The notes under the pieces are model-generated. The model had not been told where the DNA came from. It worked only from the letters and a program-made list of their open reading frames with translations, and did no database searches. A stretch of DNA of 43,861 nt from JAAYAY01 sp964429355. Its GTDB lineage: Bacteria; Planctomycetota; Planctomycetia; Pirellulales; Thermoguttaceae. This document shows, piece by piece, positions 22,125 through 31,693 of the stretch. Location: contig CAYSCH010000024.1 in NCBI GenBank assembly GCA_964429355.1, positions 1-43,861 on the forward strand. Direction: 5' to 3'. Within the stretch, counting starts at the first letter, position 1; the number at the start of each line of letters is the position of its first letter. Made by a program: the position numbers and the translations under genes.

Positions 22125-23407
22125 ATGGTCAGCGGCGACAAGCACTCTGGGATCGGCTCCAAGGCCCGTCTGCTCGAGCGGTTCCTCCGCTATGTGCGCA
22201 TCGATACGACGGCCCGCGAGGATGCCGGCATCTATCCGAGCAGCGAGGGGCAGCTTGAACTGGGACGGATGCTTGTGGCCGAACTCCAGGAGATCGGCCT
22301 GACCGACGCCGCCCAGGACCGGTACGGGATCGTAACGGCCACGATCCCGTCGACCATCGTGGGGCCCGCACCGGTCATCGCCCTGTGCTCGCACCTGGAC
22401 ACCTCTCCCGAAACGTCGGGGACCAATGTGCAGCCCCAGGTGATCGAAAAATACGCCGGGGGCGACATTCGACTCGGCAGCGACGGGAGCAAGATAATTC
22501 GCGTGACCGAATGCCCGGCCCTGGAAGACGCAGTGGGCTGCACGCTGATCACGAGCGACGGAACGACGCTGCTCGGTGCCGACGACAAGGCGGGCGTGGC
22601 GGTGATCATGGAGACGGCCAGTTTGCTCATGGAGAATCCGGATCGCCGGCACGGGCCGGTGCGGATCTGCTTCACCTGCGACGAAGAGATCGGACGGGGC
22701 GTGGATCACATCGACCTGGCGCAGCTTGGGGCGACGGCCTGTTACACACTCGACGGATCGGGGGCCGACACGATCGACGTGGAGACTTTCTCGGCCAACT
22801 TGGCGGTGGTCCAGGTTGTCGGCAAAAACATCCACCCCTCCATTGCCAAGGGCAAGATGATCAACGCGGTCCGTGCGGCCGGCGATTTCCTGGCGCGGAT
22901 CCCGCGGGATCGGCTTGCTCCGGAAGTGACCGAGGGACGGGAGGGATTCCTCCATCCCTACGAGATTTCGGGGGGGTGGCGAGCGTGCGGATGAAGATCC
23001 TCCTGCGCGACTTCGATACGTCGGCCCTGGCGGATCATGCGGAAGTGCTTCGGGCCGCGGCCGAAGAGACCCGACGAGCGTTTCCGGGAGTGGAGTTGGA
23101 GATCGAAATCAAGACCCAGTACCGCAACATGGCCGATGGGCTGACGGGAGAACCACGGGCCGTCGACTGTGCCAGACGAGCCCTGGAAAAGCTGGGACGC
23201 TCGGCGGAACTGGCGATCGTGCGCGGTGGAACGGATGGGTCGCGGCTTACCGAGATGGGGCTTCCCACGCCCAACCTCTCCACGGGCCAGCATACACCCC
23301 ACAGCCCGCTCGAATGGGCATGCCTGGAAGAAATGGTCCATGCCGCCGAGTGGCTCGTTGCGATCGCGGAGACATGGGCGGAGGGAGATTCGTCTCTATC
23401 CGGATAG
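22125..23407 (+). pseudogene. pepT: Peptidase T, frameshifted in a G run
   Basis: M20B tripeptidase, a cytoplasmic two-zinc aminopeptidase of about 410 residues. The first frame shows SKARLLERFLRYVRIDTTA, the metal-binding CSHLDTSP (H-x-D), LGADDKAGVA (bridging Asp), TCDEEIGRG (catalytic Glu pair) and YTLDGSGAD. At 22970-22976 seven Gs replace the eight needed for GGVASVRMKILLRDFD, which continues in the next frame together with the final zinc ligand region GQHTPHSPLEW. One added G restores the whole protein, so this is a recent mutation or an assembly error rather than an old pseudogene. The ATG at 22125 fits the family N-terminus; an in-frame ATG at 21996 would add 43 residues of doubtful sequence. 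Confidence 0.85.
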
Positions 23408-23469
23408 AATGCCGTGAAGCGTCTGAACAGCCTTGCGGGATTGCCGGAAGAAGGTGGCTGTCACCTTTT

Positions 23470-24567
23470 TCATTCCCGCTTGCTTCTGGCAGCAGAACGG
23501 ATGAAGTCGGCAGCATGATCGATGGCTTCTCGAGCCTCAGGCAGGAGCGGCTCGTGGGACTGGAACACGTGGAACATGCCCGTCCAGATTTCGAGCTTGA
23601 CCGGGGTCCCATCGGCGCGTGCCTTGTTGGCCACCCGGACACTGTCGTCGCGGAGCATCTCGTGCTCGCCGACCTGAACGAGCAGCGGTGGAAGGTCGTG
23701 GTAGTCGCCAAACACGGGCGAGGCCAGCGGGTTACGGGGATCGGCCTTCCCCAGATAGTGATCGCGAAAGACGGGCATGGTGCTTGCACTGATGATAGGG
23801 TCGTCGACGGTTTGCAGGGACTGGCTGGCCAGCGTCAGATCGGTGGTTGGCGAGAGGGCGATCCCGGCCGCGGGGAGCGGTTGTCGGCGATCGCGCAAGG
23901 CCAACAGGACCGCCAGCGTCAGATTGCCGCCGGCGGAATCACCGGCAATGAATGTGGCCCTGGCCGGTTTGGGGCCGGCCGGTCCATTCGCTGTCAGCCA
24001 CCCGTGAGCGCGCAAGCAATCCTCCAGTCCGGCCGGGAAAGGGTGCTCCGGCGCCAATCGGTAGTCGGGCAAGAGCACGGCGCACTTTGCCGCCGCCGAA
24101 AGGTGAGCTGCCAGCGCGAGATAGAATCCGCCCGACCCCGAGACAAAGCCGCCGCCATGCAAATACAACAACCGAAGATCGGGGTCCGCACCTGGCGCCA
24201 CGACCCATTCACAGGGAATCTCGTCGATCCTGACTTGCAGCAACCTGACGTTTTCGATCGTGGGTTCACGGCGCGATCCCATGCCAGCACGCAAGGCTGC
24301 CAGGTCGAAGCCATTTGCGCCGAATGGAGAGCGCTCACGAAGTCTCTGCAGGTACTCGACGCTTTCCTGGGAGACCGCGCGCTGTTTCTCTTTCTGCGTT
24401 TCGGCGCCGGATGGGATACCGCCGTTGTCCGCAGTGGCGTTCGCGGCGGACTCGTTGTGAACCGTCGGCGGTGGTTGCGGCTGCGAGGCCGCCTGTTGTG
24501 CGGCAATCCCCGAAAACAACCAGAGCACGAGAAGCAGGACCACTGCGGACCGTGTGCACAGCTTCAT
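23470..24567 (-). CDS. Secreted alpha/beta hydrolase of the hormone-sensitive lipase family
   Basis: 365 residues. A signal peptide (MKLCTRSAVVLLLVLWLFSG) is followed by a low-complexity linker to about 60. The hydrolase domain has the oxyanion HGGG at 137-140, the nucleophile elbow GDSAGG with Ser211, the YRLAPEHPFPAG signature and His333 in GMFHVF. At the usual Asp position the sequence is EHEMLRDD, so Glu303 is the likely acid. The enzyme should hydrolyse short-chain esters outside the cytoplasm. AAGGGA lies upstream of the ATG at 24567. It converges with pepT, 62 bases apart. The substrate is unknown. Confidence 0.85.
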   Translation of the reverse strand: MKLCTRSAVVLLLVLWLFSGIAAQQAASQPQPPPTVHNESAANATADNGGIPSGAETQKEKQRAVSQESVEYLQRLRERSPFGANGFDLAALRAGMGSRREPTIENVRLLQVRIDEIPCEWVVAPGADPDLRLLYLHGGGFVSGSGGFYLALAAHLSAAAKCAVLLPDYRLAPEHPFPAGLEDCLRAHGWLTANGPAGPKPARATFIAGDSAGGNLTLAVLLALRDRRQPLPAAGIALSPTTDLTLASQSLQTVDDPIISASTMPVFRDHYLGKADPRNPLASPVFGDYHDLPPLLVQVGEHEMLRDDSVRVANKARADGTPVKLEIWTGMFHVFQSHEPLLPEAREAIDHAADFIRSAARSKRE

Positions 24568-24679
24568 GGTTTTCCCTTTGGATGTCTATTCAGCACGAAC
24601 CTTGGCTCGATCAACGTCGCCCGATGGCAGCAGAGTCTCAGGAAAACGGGTATGTTCGGCGGGACGACCTCTAACGGAT

Positions 24680-25186
24680 TCAGAGAGCGGCCGTCAGGTG
24701 CGTGAGAATGTCGCGAACGGATATGTAGCCGGTAATTCGGCCCTCGCTCAGCACGGGCAGGTGGCGATAGCCGCCAAGGTCCATCTTGTGGAGCGCAAAG
24801 GCAACGCGGTCGTCAAGCCCGACCGTCTCGACCGGCGAGGTCATGAATTCCGACACGGGGTGATCTCGCAACTGGGCCGCATCCACGTTGAGCCGGTCCA
24901 AGACATCCCGTTCCGTAAAAATGCCCACGACTTCGTGGTTGGCCACAACCACAGCGCAGCCCACCGATCGAGCAACGAACTGTTCCAGGACCCGCCCGAC
25001 CGGCGTGTTCGGGGCGACCAGAAGCGGCTCCCGGGGAACGAGACTCTCGATCCGGTCCTTCATTACACTCCGCTCAACCGAGGTTGTCGGACGGGGCTTG
25101 TTGAGTGACGAAAGCGACTGATGGCATTTGTCGCACTCGTCGGCGCCGTCGATATTCTCGTAGCCGCAATCAGGGCAAATGGCCAT
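24680..25186 (-). CDS. Zinc-ribbon protein with two CBS domains
   Basis: 168 residues. The N-terminal zinc ribbon has CPDC (4-7) and CDKC (18-21). Two CBS motifs follow, the first with VGIFTERDVLDRL, the second with YRHLPVLSEGRITGYISVRD. Paired CBS domains bind adenine nucleotides and sense energy charge. It lies downstream of korB on the same strand, 120 bases away with a hairpin between, and a second CBS protein lies upstream of korA. An energy-sensing role for the 2-oxoacid oxidoreductase is inferred from position only. Confidence 0.85.
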   Translation of the reverse strand: MAICPDCGYENIDGADECDKCHQSLSSLNKPRPTTSVERSVMKDRIESLVPREPLLVAPNTPVGRVLEQFVARSVGCAVVVANHEVVGIFTERDVLDRLNVDAAQLRDHPVSEFMTSPVETVGLDDRVAFALHKMDLGGYRHLPVLSEGRITGYISVRDILTHLTAAL

Positions 25187-25268
25187 GGGAGTTGTCTGTT
25201 GTTCGAGGTTCGTTGGTAGTGGGAGGACGTCAAGTTCTGGACGTGTGAATTGATCTTCAGGCTCTGAC

Positions 25269-25294
25269 GAGTTTGGGTGGGTTCCTCCAAACTC
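25269..25294. repeat. 8-base inverted repeat downstream of korB
   Basis: GAGTTTGG (25269-25276) and CCAAACTC (25287-25294) form a perfect stem 13 bases beyond the korB stop. There is no T run after it on the minus strand, so it could stabilise the mRNA or attenuate transcription rather than terminate it. Confidence 0.4.
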
Positions 25295-25306
25295 TGGCGG
25301 GTTCGG

Positions 25307-26335
25307 CTATGTGACGGTCCATGTTTCGGAGCTGGTGAAGAGCTTCTGCAACGATCCCGGGCCCTGTTTCTCGATGGCTTGATGAACTTGCTGGTTGAGC
25401 ATTTCATCGTACTTGGGCCGGTCGACGCAGCGGAACACGCCGATCGGCTCCGGAAATGCCGGGTAATGCATCCGTGTGAGAAAGTAGGCCAGACTCGGCT
25501 CGGCGGCGGCTTCGTCGTGAACGAGCAGATCGGTCTCGGAAGCGCCTTCTCCAAGGGTCACCACCTCGGGGTCCATGCCATGCAGGCGGATCCCCTTGTT
25601 CTTGTCCTTGCCAAACACCATCGGCTTGCCATGCTCCAGCTCGAGCAGAGCGTCGCTGCGAATATTCCGGTCGGTTGCGTAGTCGAAAGCACCGTCGTTG
25701 AATACCACGCAATTCTGGTAGATCTCGATGAACGACGTTCCGCGGTGCTCGGCGGCGCGCTCCAGGCACATTCCCAGGTGTTTCGTGTTGACATCGACCG
25801 ATCGGGCAACGAACGTGGCCTCGCATCCAATGGCCACCGAGAGGATGTTCAGGGGATTGTCGATCGACCCCATAGGGCTGCTCTTGGTGACCTTGGAGAC
25901 GGGCGAGGTGGGCGAATACTGCCCTTTCGTCAGGCCGTAGATGCGATTGTTGAACAGGACGATATTGATATCGAGATTCCGCCGGATGGCGTGAATCAGG
26001 TGATTCCCGCCGATGGAGAGTCCGTCTCCATCGCCCGTGATCACCCACACGGAAAGCTCCGGGCGCATGACCTTCAGGCCCGTTGCTACGGCGGGGGCAC
26101 GTCCGTGGATGGAGTGCATGCCATAGGTGTTCATGTAGTAGGGAAACCGGCTCGAGCAGCCGATTCCGGAAATGAAGACCACGTTCTCCCTGGGGATTGC
26201 CAGGGAGGCCATGGTTTTCTTCATTTGGGCCAGGATCGCATAGTCGCCGCACCCGGGGCACCAGCGAACCTCCTGGTTGCTGGCGTAATCGTTGGCGGTA
26301 AGTTTGGCTTCGGAAAGGACAGTATCGGTAGACAT
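25307..26335 (-). CDS. korB: 2-oxoacid:ferredoxin oxidoreductase, beta subunit
   Basis: 342 residues. It carries WCPGCGDYAIL near the N-terminus, whose cysteines help bind an iron-sulfur cluster, and the thiamine diphosphate site GDGDGLSIGGNHLIHA with VLFNNRIYGLTKGQ. With the alpha subunit it oxidatively decarboxylates a 2-oxoacid, probably 2-oxoglutarate, to the acyl-CoA with reduction of ferredoxin, in the cytoplasm. The gene starts six bases after the korA stop, so the pair is co-translated. No ferredoxin domain is fused. The 2-oxoglutarate preference is inferred from the korAB-type architecture; pyruvate or other 2-oxoacids remain possible. Confidence 0.9.
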   Translation of the reverse strand: MSTDTVLSEAKLTANDYASNQEVRWCPGCGDYAILAQMKKTMASLAIPRENVVFISGIGCSSRFPYYMNTYGMHSIHGRAPAVATGLKVMRPELSVWVITGDGDGLSIGGNHLIHAIRRNLDINIVLFNNRIYGLTKGQYSPTSPVSKVTKSSPMGSIDNPLNILSVAIGCEATFVARSVDVNTKHLGMCLERAAEHRGTSFIEIYQNCVVFNDGAFDYATDRNIRSDALLELEHGKPMVFGKDKNKGIRLHGMDPEVVTLGEGASETDLLVHDEAAAEPSLAYFLTRMHYPAFPEPIGVFRCVDRPKYDEMLNQQVHQAIEKQGPGSLQKLFTSSETWTVT

Positions 26336-26341
26336 GATAGG

Positions 26342-28228
26342 TCAATGACTCTGCTGTGTCAGTTCTCGCTGGATTCCGGCGACGAGCTCGGCCACCGTGA
26401 AAGGGCGGCCCGTGATTTTGTTCAAGCCGACGGCGTCGACCAGGAATTCCTTGCGAATCAGGCCGCGAAGCTGGCCGGAATTCAATTCGGCAACGATGAC
26501 CCGATCGAAGCGTTCCACGATCCGACCGAGGTTGGCCGGCAAGGGACTGAGGTAGCGCAGGTGGGCATGCCCGACAGAAGCCCCGTCCTTCCAGAGTTCG
26601 CGGACCGCGGTCGCTACGGCACCGTAGGTGCCCCCCCAGGACAGCACGAGGACCGAGCCTGACTGCGGCCCCTCGACCTCTTGGGGAGGAATGTCGTTGG
26701 CAATGCCGGCAATCTTTCGTGCCCGTAGCCGGACCATGAATTCGTGATTGGCGGGGTCGTAGCTCACCGAACCGGTCTGGTCCTGACGTTCCAGGCCACC
26801 AATGCGATGCATCAAGCCCGGAGTTCCCGGCAGCGCCCAGGGTCGCGACAGACGTTCGTCGCGCGTGTAGGGGCGGAATGGTTCGCCGTTGTTCTCCGGA
26901 CCAGGATGGCTTACGAAGATCCGCGGCAGGGTTGACAATTCAGGGATCCGCCACGGTTCGGAACCATTCGCCACATAGGCGTCGGACAGCAACATGACCG
27001 GTGTCATGTAACTGACGGCGATTCGCCAGGCCTCGATCGCCAGTTCGAAACAGTCGGCCGGACTGCGGGCGGCCAGCACGGGCAGGGGACACTCGCCGTG
27101 ACGACCATAAAGTGCCTGGAAAAGGTCGGACTGTTCGGTCTTCGTGGGGAGTCCGGTACTGGGCCCGGCCCTCTGCACGTTGATTACGAGCATGGGAAGC
27201 TCCGCCATAACGGCCAGCCCCATGGCTTCCGACTTGAGTGACACGCCCGGCCCGCTGGTTCCCGTCACGCCCATGGCGCCCCCGAAAGCCGCCCCGATTA
27301 CGGAAGTCATGGCGGCAATTTCATCTTCGGCCTGGAACGTGCGAACATTGAAGTTCTTGCGGCGCGAGAGCTCATGGAGAATGTCACTGGCCGGGGTGAT
27401 GGGATAGGTGCCGTAGAAGAGACGACAATCGCTCAATTCGGCGGCTGCCATCAGCCCCCAGGCGAGAGCCAAGTTCCCGGTGATATTCCGATAGGTTCCC
27501 GGCGGCAACTCGGCGGGACGGACGGCAAAGCGTCGAACGATGGCCTCCGTGGTGATTCCGTAATTGTATCCGGCACGAAGTGCCTTCTGATTGGCTTCGG
27601 CAACGGCAGGACGGCGGCCGAACTTCTCGATGATAAACCGCTCGGTGGGTTCCAGCGATCGGTCGTAGAGCCAGAAGACGAGCCCCATTGCGAAGAAATT
27701 GCGGCAGCGATCGGCTTCCTTGGTCGAGAGTCCGAGTTCCTTGACCGCGGTTCGGGTCAACCTGGTCATGTCGACCCGGTGGAGCTGGTAGGTGTCGAGG
27801 CTGCCATTCTCGAGCGGGTTCTCCTGGTATCCGGCGAGTTCCAGGTCTCGCTTGCCAAACCCGTCTTCGTTGGCGATGAGGATCCCGCCGGGTTCCAGAT
27901 CCTGAAGATTGGTTGCCAGGGCCGCGGCGTTCATGACCACCAGGGCATTGACCTGGTCGCCGGGAGTGAAGATTTTGTCGGCCGCAAAGCGGATCTGGAA
28001 CCCGCTCACGCCAGCCTTCGTGCCGCGGGGTGCGCGTATTTCGGCCGGATAGTCGGGAAAGGTTGCCACATCGTTACCCGCCAGGGCCGACGTGTTCGTC
28101 AACTGGGTTCCCGCCAGCTGCATTCCGTCACCAGAGTCGCCGCAAAACCGCACCGTGGCGGCGTCCAAATCGACAACGGGTTTCCGCTGTTCAGTCGGCG
28201 CCATCGTGTTTGCCTGTAATTCGTTCAT
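26342..28228 (-). CDS. korA: 2-oxoacid:ferredoxin oxidoreductase, fused gamma-alpha subunit
   Basis: 628 residues from the ATG at 28228 (MNELQANTMAPTEQ); a GTG at 28267 and an ATG at 28204 are alternatives and none has a strong ribosome binding site. Residues 15-200 are the gamma domain (VRFCGDSGDGMQLAG, then YPAEIRAPRGTKAGVS). The alpha domain follows with YGTYPITPASDILHEL, the FQAEDEIAAM region and GTSGPGVSLKSEAMGLA, which bind the 2-oxoacid and CoA and contact the cofactor of the beta subunit. The fused gamma-alpha form is typical of KorA in bacteria. A TTGACA at 28364-28369 on the minus strand lies upstream but lacks a good -10. Confidence 0.9.
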   Translation of the reverse strand: MNELQANTMAPTEQRKPVVDLDAATVRFCGDSGDGMQLAGTQLTNTSALAGNDVATFPDYPAEIRAPRGTKAGVSGFQIRFAADKIFTPGDQVNALVVMNAAALATNLQDLEPGGILIANEDGFGKRDLELAGYQENPLENGSLDTYQLHRVDMTRLTRTAVKELGLSTKEADRCRNFFAMGLVFWLYDRSLEPTERFIIEKFGRRPAVAEANQKALRAGYNYGITTEAIVRRFAVRPAELPPGTYRNITGNLALAWGLMAAAELSDCRLFYGTYPITPASDILHELSRRKNFNVRTFQAEDEIAAMTSVIGAAFGGAMGVTGTSGPGVSLKSEAMGLAVMAELPMLVINVQRAGPSTGLPTKTEQSDLFQALYGRHGECPLPVLAARSPADCFELAIEAWRIAVSYMTPVMLLSDAYVANGSEPWRIPELSTLPRIFVSHPGPENNGEPFRPYTRDERLSRPWALPGTPGLMHRIGGLERQDQTGSVSYDPANHEFMVRLRARKIAGIANDIPPQEVEGPQSGSVLVLSWGGTYGAVATAVRELWKDGASVGHAHLRYLSPLPANLGRIVERFDRVIVAELNSGQLRGLIRKEFLVDAVGLNKITGRPFTVAELVAGIQRELTQQSH

Positions 28229-28417
28229 AAGAATGCAGGAACCGTGTTTGGTTGATCGCAAAGACACTCAAATGGGTGAAGCCGCCCTGCCCGCGTCTCC
28301 CGACCCAGAATGCTGCTGTTGCAGACGGCCGAGTCGATGCGAAAAACGCCTGCAAATGGGTTCTGTCAACGTTCCAACCCTCGTTCATCCAAAGCCACGA
28401 ATCGAACCTGCGACGAG

Positions 28418-28918
28418 TCAGGGTCCCTCGCGATCTCGCGTGGCGGGGTTGGCAACCGGGGGAAGATTGTATACCGCCTCGGGAAAATCCTGGACCAGGA
28501 AGTGGACGATTCCCTCCACGTCAACAAGACCGACCGGCCGATTGGATCGGTCGACCACGGGAAGACGCCGATATCCGTTCCGAGCCATGAACCGAATGGC
28601 CGAAGCAACCGAGTCGCCTTGGCAAATGGTCAGGGGATCGGGGACCATCTCCTCGGCGATCGGAGCATCCAGATCGCGCCCCTCGGCGAGAATCCGAACC
28701 ACGTCGCGTTCCGTGAAGATGCCCACCAGTTTATCGTGGCGGCAAATCAGCAATGCCCCGCGGTGCTGTGACCGAAGTACGAGCAGGGCTTCCCGAATCG
28801 GAGTCTCTGGAGTGAGACAGAGCGGAGAGAGAGGCCCGGCCTGTTCGATCGACTCACCGCTGAGGTTGATCCCACTGTCCATTTGCCGCCGCCGATTGTT
28901 GGATGAAGGGAACAACAT
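28418..28918 (-). CDS. CBS-domain pair protein upstream of korA
   Basis: 166 residues from the ATG at 28918, chosen for GGAG five bases upstream; in-frame starts at 29077 (TTG), 29005 and 28882 are possible. Two CBS repeats: the first has VGIFTERDVVRIL, the second ARNGYRRLPVVDRSNRPVGL. No other domain. It lies 189 bases upstream of korA on the same strand, and a second CBS protein ends the cluster, so two nucleotide-sensing proteins bracket the oxidoreductase genes. The shared FTERDV motif indicates related first CBS domains. Confidence 0.8.
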   Translation of the reverse strand: MLFPSSNNRRRQMDSGINLSGESIEQAGPLSPLCLTPETPIREALLVLRSQHRGALLICRHDKLVGIFTERDVVRILAEGRDLDAPIAEEMVPDPLTICQGDSVASAIRFMARNGYRRLPVVDRSNRPVGLVDVEGIVHFLVQDFPEAVYNLPPVANPATRDREGP

Positions 28919-29464
28919 TCGAGCTCCAATCCGCTCTCGCCGTCCAGTGCCCCTGGCCGCGGGGCCGCCTTTTCGGCTGAATGTCGCTGCTCCAAATGTA
29001 TCCATGGACACCCCGTGAGGAAACCTCGAAGTTGACTTGGCGTTTCCACGTCGCCTTCGGGCGAAGCTCTTGACCAACTCGGCCCAATTATCAGGCGTTT
29101 TGTGTGAGATCTCGTTGCGGATGCCTTCCGTCTATGCGGCCTGCCTCTCAGGGACACTTTGGGGAACGGAACTGGAGGGCCTGCCGGCCCGAATCGGTTG
29201 CCTAGTGCTCCCGGGTGGACTGGTCGGGTCATGCGGACGCGACCGCAAGGGGTGAAAAAAATGAATGGTCCTGAGGGGAGGGCAAGCCGCGGGCGGTTGG
29301 AGATACGGGGGGATTGCCGTCGATGAGAATCCTGCCCGGCAGTTCATCAAGATCACTGCTGCGGTTTGCCAATCGTCGGTCACGGAACATGTCGGTGGAG
29401 ATGCCGTTTTTGGCATTTCCTGGATGGCGGTTGTACCTGACCTCCCATGGAGAAGGGATTTCCT
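28919..29464. other. Intergenic stretch, no clear gene
   Basis: Divergent upstream region between the CBS gene and the small plus-strand membrane ORF. The open frames lack motifs and ribosome binding sites. No convincing promoter or repeat was seen. Confidence 0.45.
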
Positions 29465-29560
29465 ATGATGTCGATCGAAGCCATCCAAGCCGCGATTTTC
29501 TTGCTCTTTCTGGCAGTCGCTATCCTGGCAGGAACGATTGCAGTGCGCCAGAACCACTGA
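29465..29560 (+). CDS. 31-residue single-span membrane peptide
   Basis: Reads MMSIEAIQAAIFLLFLAVAI then LAGTIAVRQNH and stop. AAGGGA lies six bases before the ATG. About 20 hydrophobic residues make one membrane helix with a short polar tail. It is tail-to-tail with the WD40 gene. Many bacteria carry such small membrane proteins, but with no homology check this is only a candidate. Confidence 0.35.
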   Translation: MMSIEAIQAAIFLLFLAVAILAGTIAVRQNH

Positions 29561-29593
29561 GCGGCAGGCTGGAAACTGTTTGTCGGCCGCCCC

Positions 29594-31693
29594 TTATTGA
29601 AGATCGGGCTGTGGCCGGCTTTGATCCCCCGATCGATTGGCGGTTTCCAGCAGGATCTGTTTCTGTTCGGCAGCGTTCACCCGTCGAGCGATGACGGGAC
29701 GAGCCTTTTCAAGTACGGCATTGATCGGCAAATCCCAGAGGCGAACGAGGGAATCTGTCCGGTCTGCTGCTTCGCAGCAGCCGGTCAGGATCTTCCGGCC
29801 GTCAGGGGTGATGGCGATGGCCGCGATCGGTCCGCAATGTCCCCGCAAGATGACCGGGGTCGCGGTTGGGTCCGACGCCTCCAAGTCCCACACACGGGCC
29901 GTGCCGTCCTCGCCGCCCGTGATAAGCCGGCAGCCATCGGTACTGAAGAGGATGGATCGTACTTCGCCGCCATGCCCGGCGAGGACAACACATTTGGACG
30001 CCGGGTCGACGGCGTTCATATTCCAGACCCGGACGGTACGATCGTACGCGGCAGTTGCCAGCCAACGTCCTGTCGAACTGATGGCTACCGAATGAACTCC
30101 GCCTTCGTGCCCATCCAATACGGTGACTCGGCTCCCTGGCTGGGGGGTTGTGAGATCCCAGAGCCTGACGGTCCGGTCGTGGCTTGTGGTAGCCATCCAT
30201 CGTCCGTCCAGACTGATCGCGATGCTTGTGACCGGGCCCGAGTGTTGCCGGAGCACAATCTGGGAAGCGGCCGGACAGTGCGACGTCAGGTCGAACAGGC
30301 GGACGGTCTCGTCTTCGCTCCCCGTCACAACCCATCGACCGTCGGGAGTGATTGCCACGGCGAGTACGGGGCCGAGGTGCCCGCGGAGCACGATCGGTTG
30401 CCGGTCCATTGCCGGCGGAGCGACTGATCCGGAGGTCACTTGAGTACGCTCGAGACCATCGGGCCAGGCGAGGCTTTTAAGATCCCAGAGGCGTACGCTG
30501 TTGTCTTCCTCCTCAAAAGCACCTGTTCCGGCGACGGCAAGCCAACGGCTGTCGGAGCTTATGGCCATATCGTAGATCTTGCCCTGATGACCTCTCAACA
30601 CCCATTTGGAGACTGCAGGGTCGGGCGACTGGAGATCCCAAAGGACGATCTGGCCGTCGTCGTCTGTCGTGGCCGCCCAGCGGGAATCGGGAGAAATCTG
30701 GGCGAGCCGCACTGCCGACTGGTGCGCGTGAAGCGGTCGAGATTCTCCGATTTCGGGGCTGTGGAGGTCCCAGAGCCGAACGGTTTTGTCGACACTGCCC
30801 GTCAACAGCCAGCGGCCGTTTCGGCTGACGGCAATTGCCTCGACCGGCCCGGAATGTCCACGAAGGACCTGGTCGCCGGTAAGTGCCACGGCATCACGCA
30901 GGGTCTGTTCGAGCTGCCTATCGCCTGCTTCGCCCTGGGCACCGAGGTAAGTCATCGCCCGTTCGGCGAGGAACAGGCTCTCGGCCGGATGGGCGGCCAG
31001 ACGGCGCGAGCTTTCCGCCGCCATGTCTTGCGCGAGTGCCAGGCGAGCGGCTGATTCGATTTGTTCGCGCCCTTGCGACAAGACGTCGTAGCGATCCTGA
31101 AGTTGGCTGAGATTTGTTTCTGTCTCACGGAGCCTGGCGAGTACTTCCTGGCAGGCTCCGGCCGCTCGGTGAGTTTCTCGTTCACGTGCGCGAATGAGCT
31201 TCTCGGCAGCCTGGAGCCGGAGTTGAGTCTGGGTGTGTTGCCGTTCCAGGAGAGCCAGGGATCGTTCGGTCTGTTTCCGAGCCACGGAAGTGCTCAGAAG
31301 CATCACCGTCGATACCGTGGCCACCAGCAGGGTGGCGAAACCTGTTGCAGCAATTACTCGCGACATGATCGGACGCTGACGACTCCACTGACGCACGCGT
31401 TCCCAGTCACTGGTTTGCCGTGGGCGAATGGGATCTCCAGCCAACCAGCAATCCAGCGGGTCTTCCCGCCTTGCGACGGAAGAAGCCTCCATGGCCGCAT
31501 GGCCAGGAGGAACGGGAGGTGGAAGTTCGAAGGCAAAACCGCAACCTTCGCACACGGCTTGGGGTGGCCCATTGCGAGTAACCGGCACGAGAATGCGGCT
31601 GCACAGCGGGCAACGCAGCGCACGCTCGCTCGGCGAGGTTGGCTGATAACGGTTCGTTGAGTGTTGCGGGGTGGGGTTTTGATCCACTGCCAA
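29594..31693 (-). CDS. Zinc-ribbon membrane protein with WD40 repeats
   Basis: 699 residues from a TTG at 31693 (GTG at 31687 is an alternative). An N-terminal zinc ribbon (CPLC at 28-31, CEGC at 48-51) is followed by one membrane segment (FATLLVATVSTVMLL, about 118-133), a long coiled coil (about 135-235) and a C-terminal propeller of about seven WD40 units, each ending like GSVDKTVRLWDL or GEDGTARVWDL. The cytoplasmic side would carry the zinc ribbon and the periplasmic or outer side the propeller, or the reverse. The layout resembles planctomycete serine/threonine kinase-WD40 proteins with the kinase replaced by a zinc ribbon; no kinase motif is present. Likely a protein-interaction platform. 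Confidence 0.85.
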   Translation of the reverse strand: MAVDQNPTPQHSTNRYQPTSPSERALRCPLCSRILVPVTRNGPPQAVCEGCGFAFELPPPVPPGHAAMEASSVARREDPLDCWLAGDPIRPRQTSDWERVRQWSRQRPIMSRVIAATGFATLLVATVSTVMLLSTSVARKQTERSLALLERQHTQTQLRLQAAEKLIRARERETHRAAGACQEVLARLRETETNLSQLQDRYDVLSQGREQIESAARLALAQDMAAESSRRLAAHPAESLFLAERAMTYLGAQGEAGDRQLEQTLRDAVALTGDQVLRGHSGPVEAIAVSRNGRWLLTGSVDKTVRLWDLHSPEIGESRPLHAHQSAVRLAQISPDSRWAATTDDDGQIVLWDLQSPDPAVSKWVLRGHQGKIYDMAISSDSRWLAVAGTGAFEEEDNSVRLWDLKSLAWPDGLERTQVTSGSVAPPAMDRQPIVLRGHLGPVLAVAITPDGRWVVTGSEDETVRLFDLTSHCPAASQIVLRQHSGPVTSIAISLDGRWMATTSHDRTVRLWDLTTPQPGSRVTVLDGHEGGVHSVAISSTGRWLATAAYDRTVRVWNMNAVDPASKCVVLAGHGGEVRSILFSTDGCRLITGGEDGTARVWDLEASDPTATPVILRGHCGPIAAIAITPDGRKILTGCCEAADRTDSLVRLWDLPINAVLEKARPVIARRVNAAEQKQILLETANRSGDQSRPQPDLQ

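Noticed and set aside
23314..24705. Plus-strand open frame of 463 codons opposite the esterase
   Set aside because: It is the complement of a gene with intact catalytic motifs and has no motif of its own.
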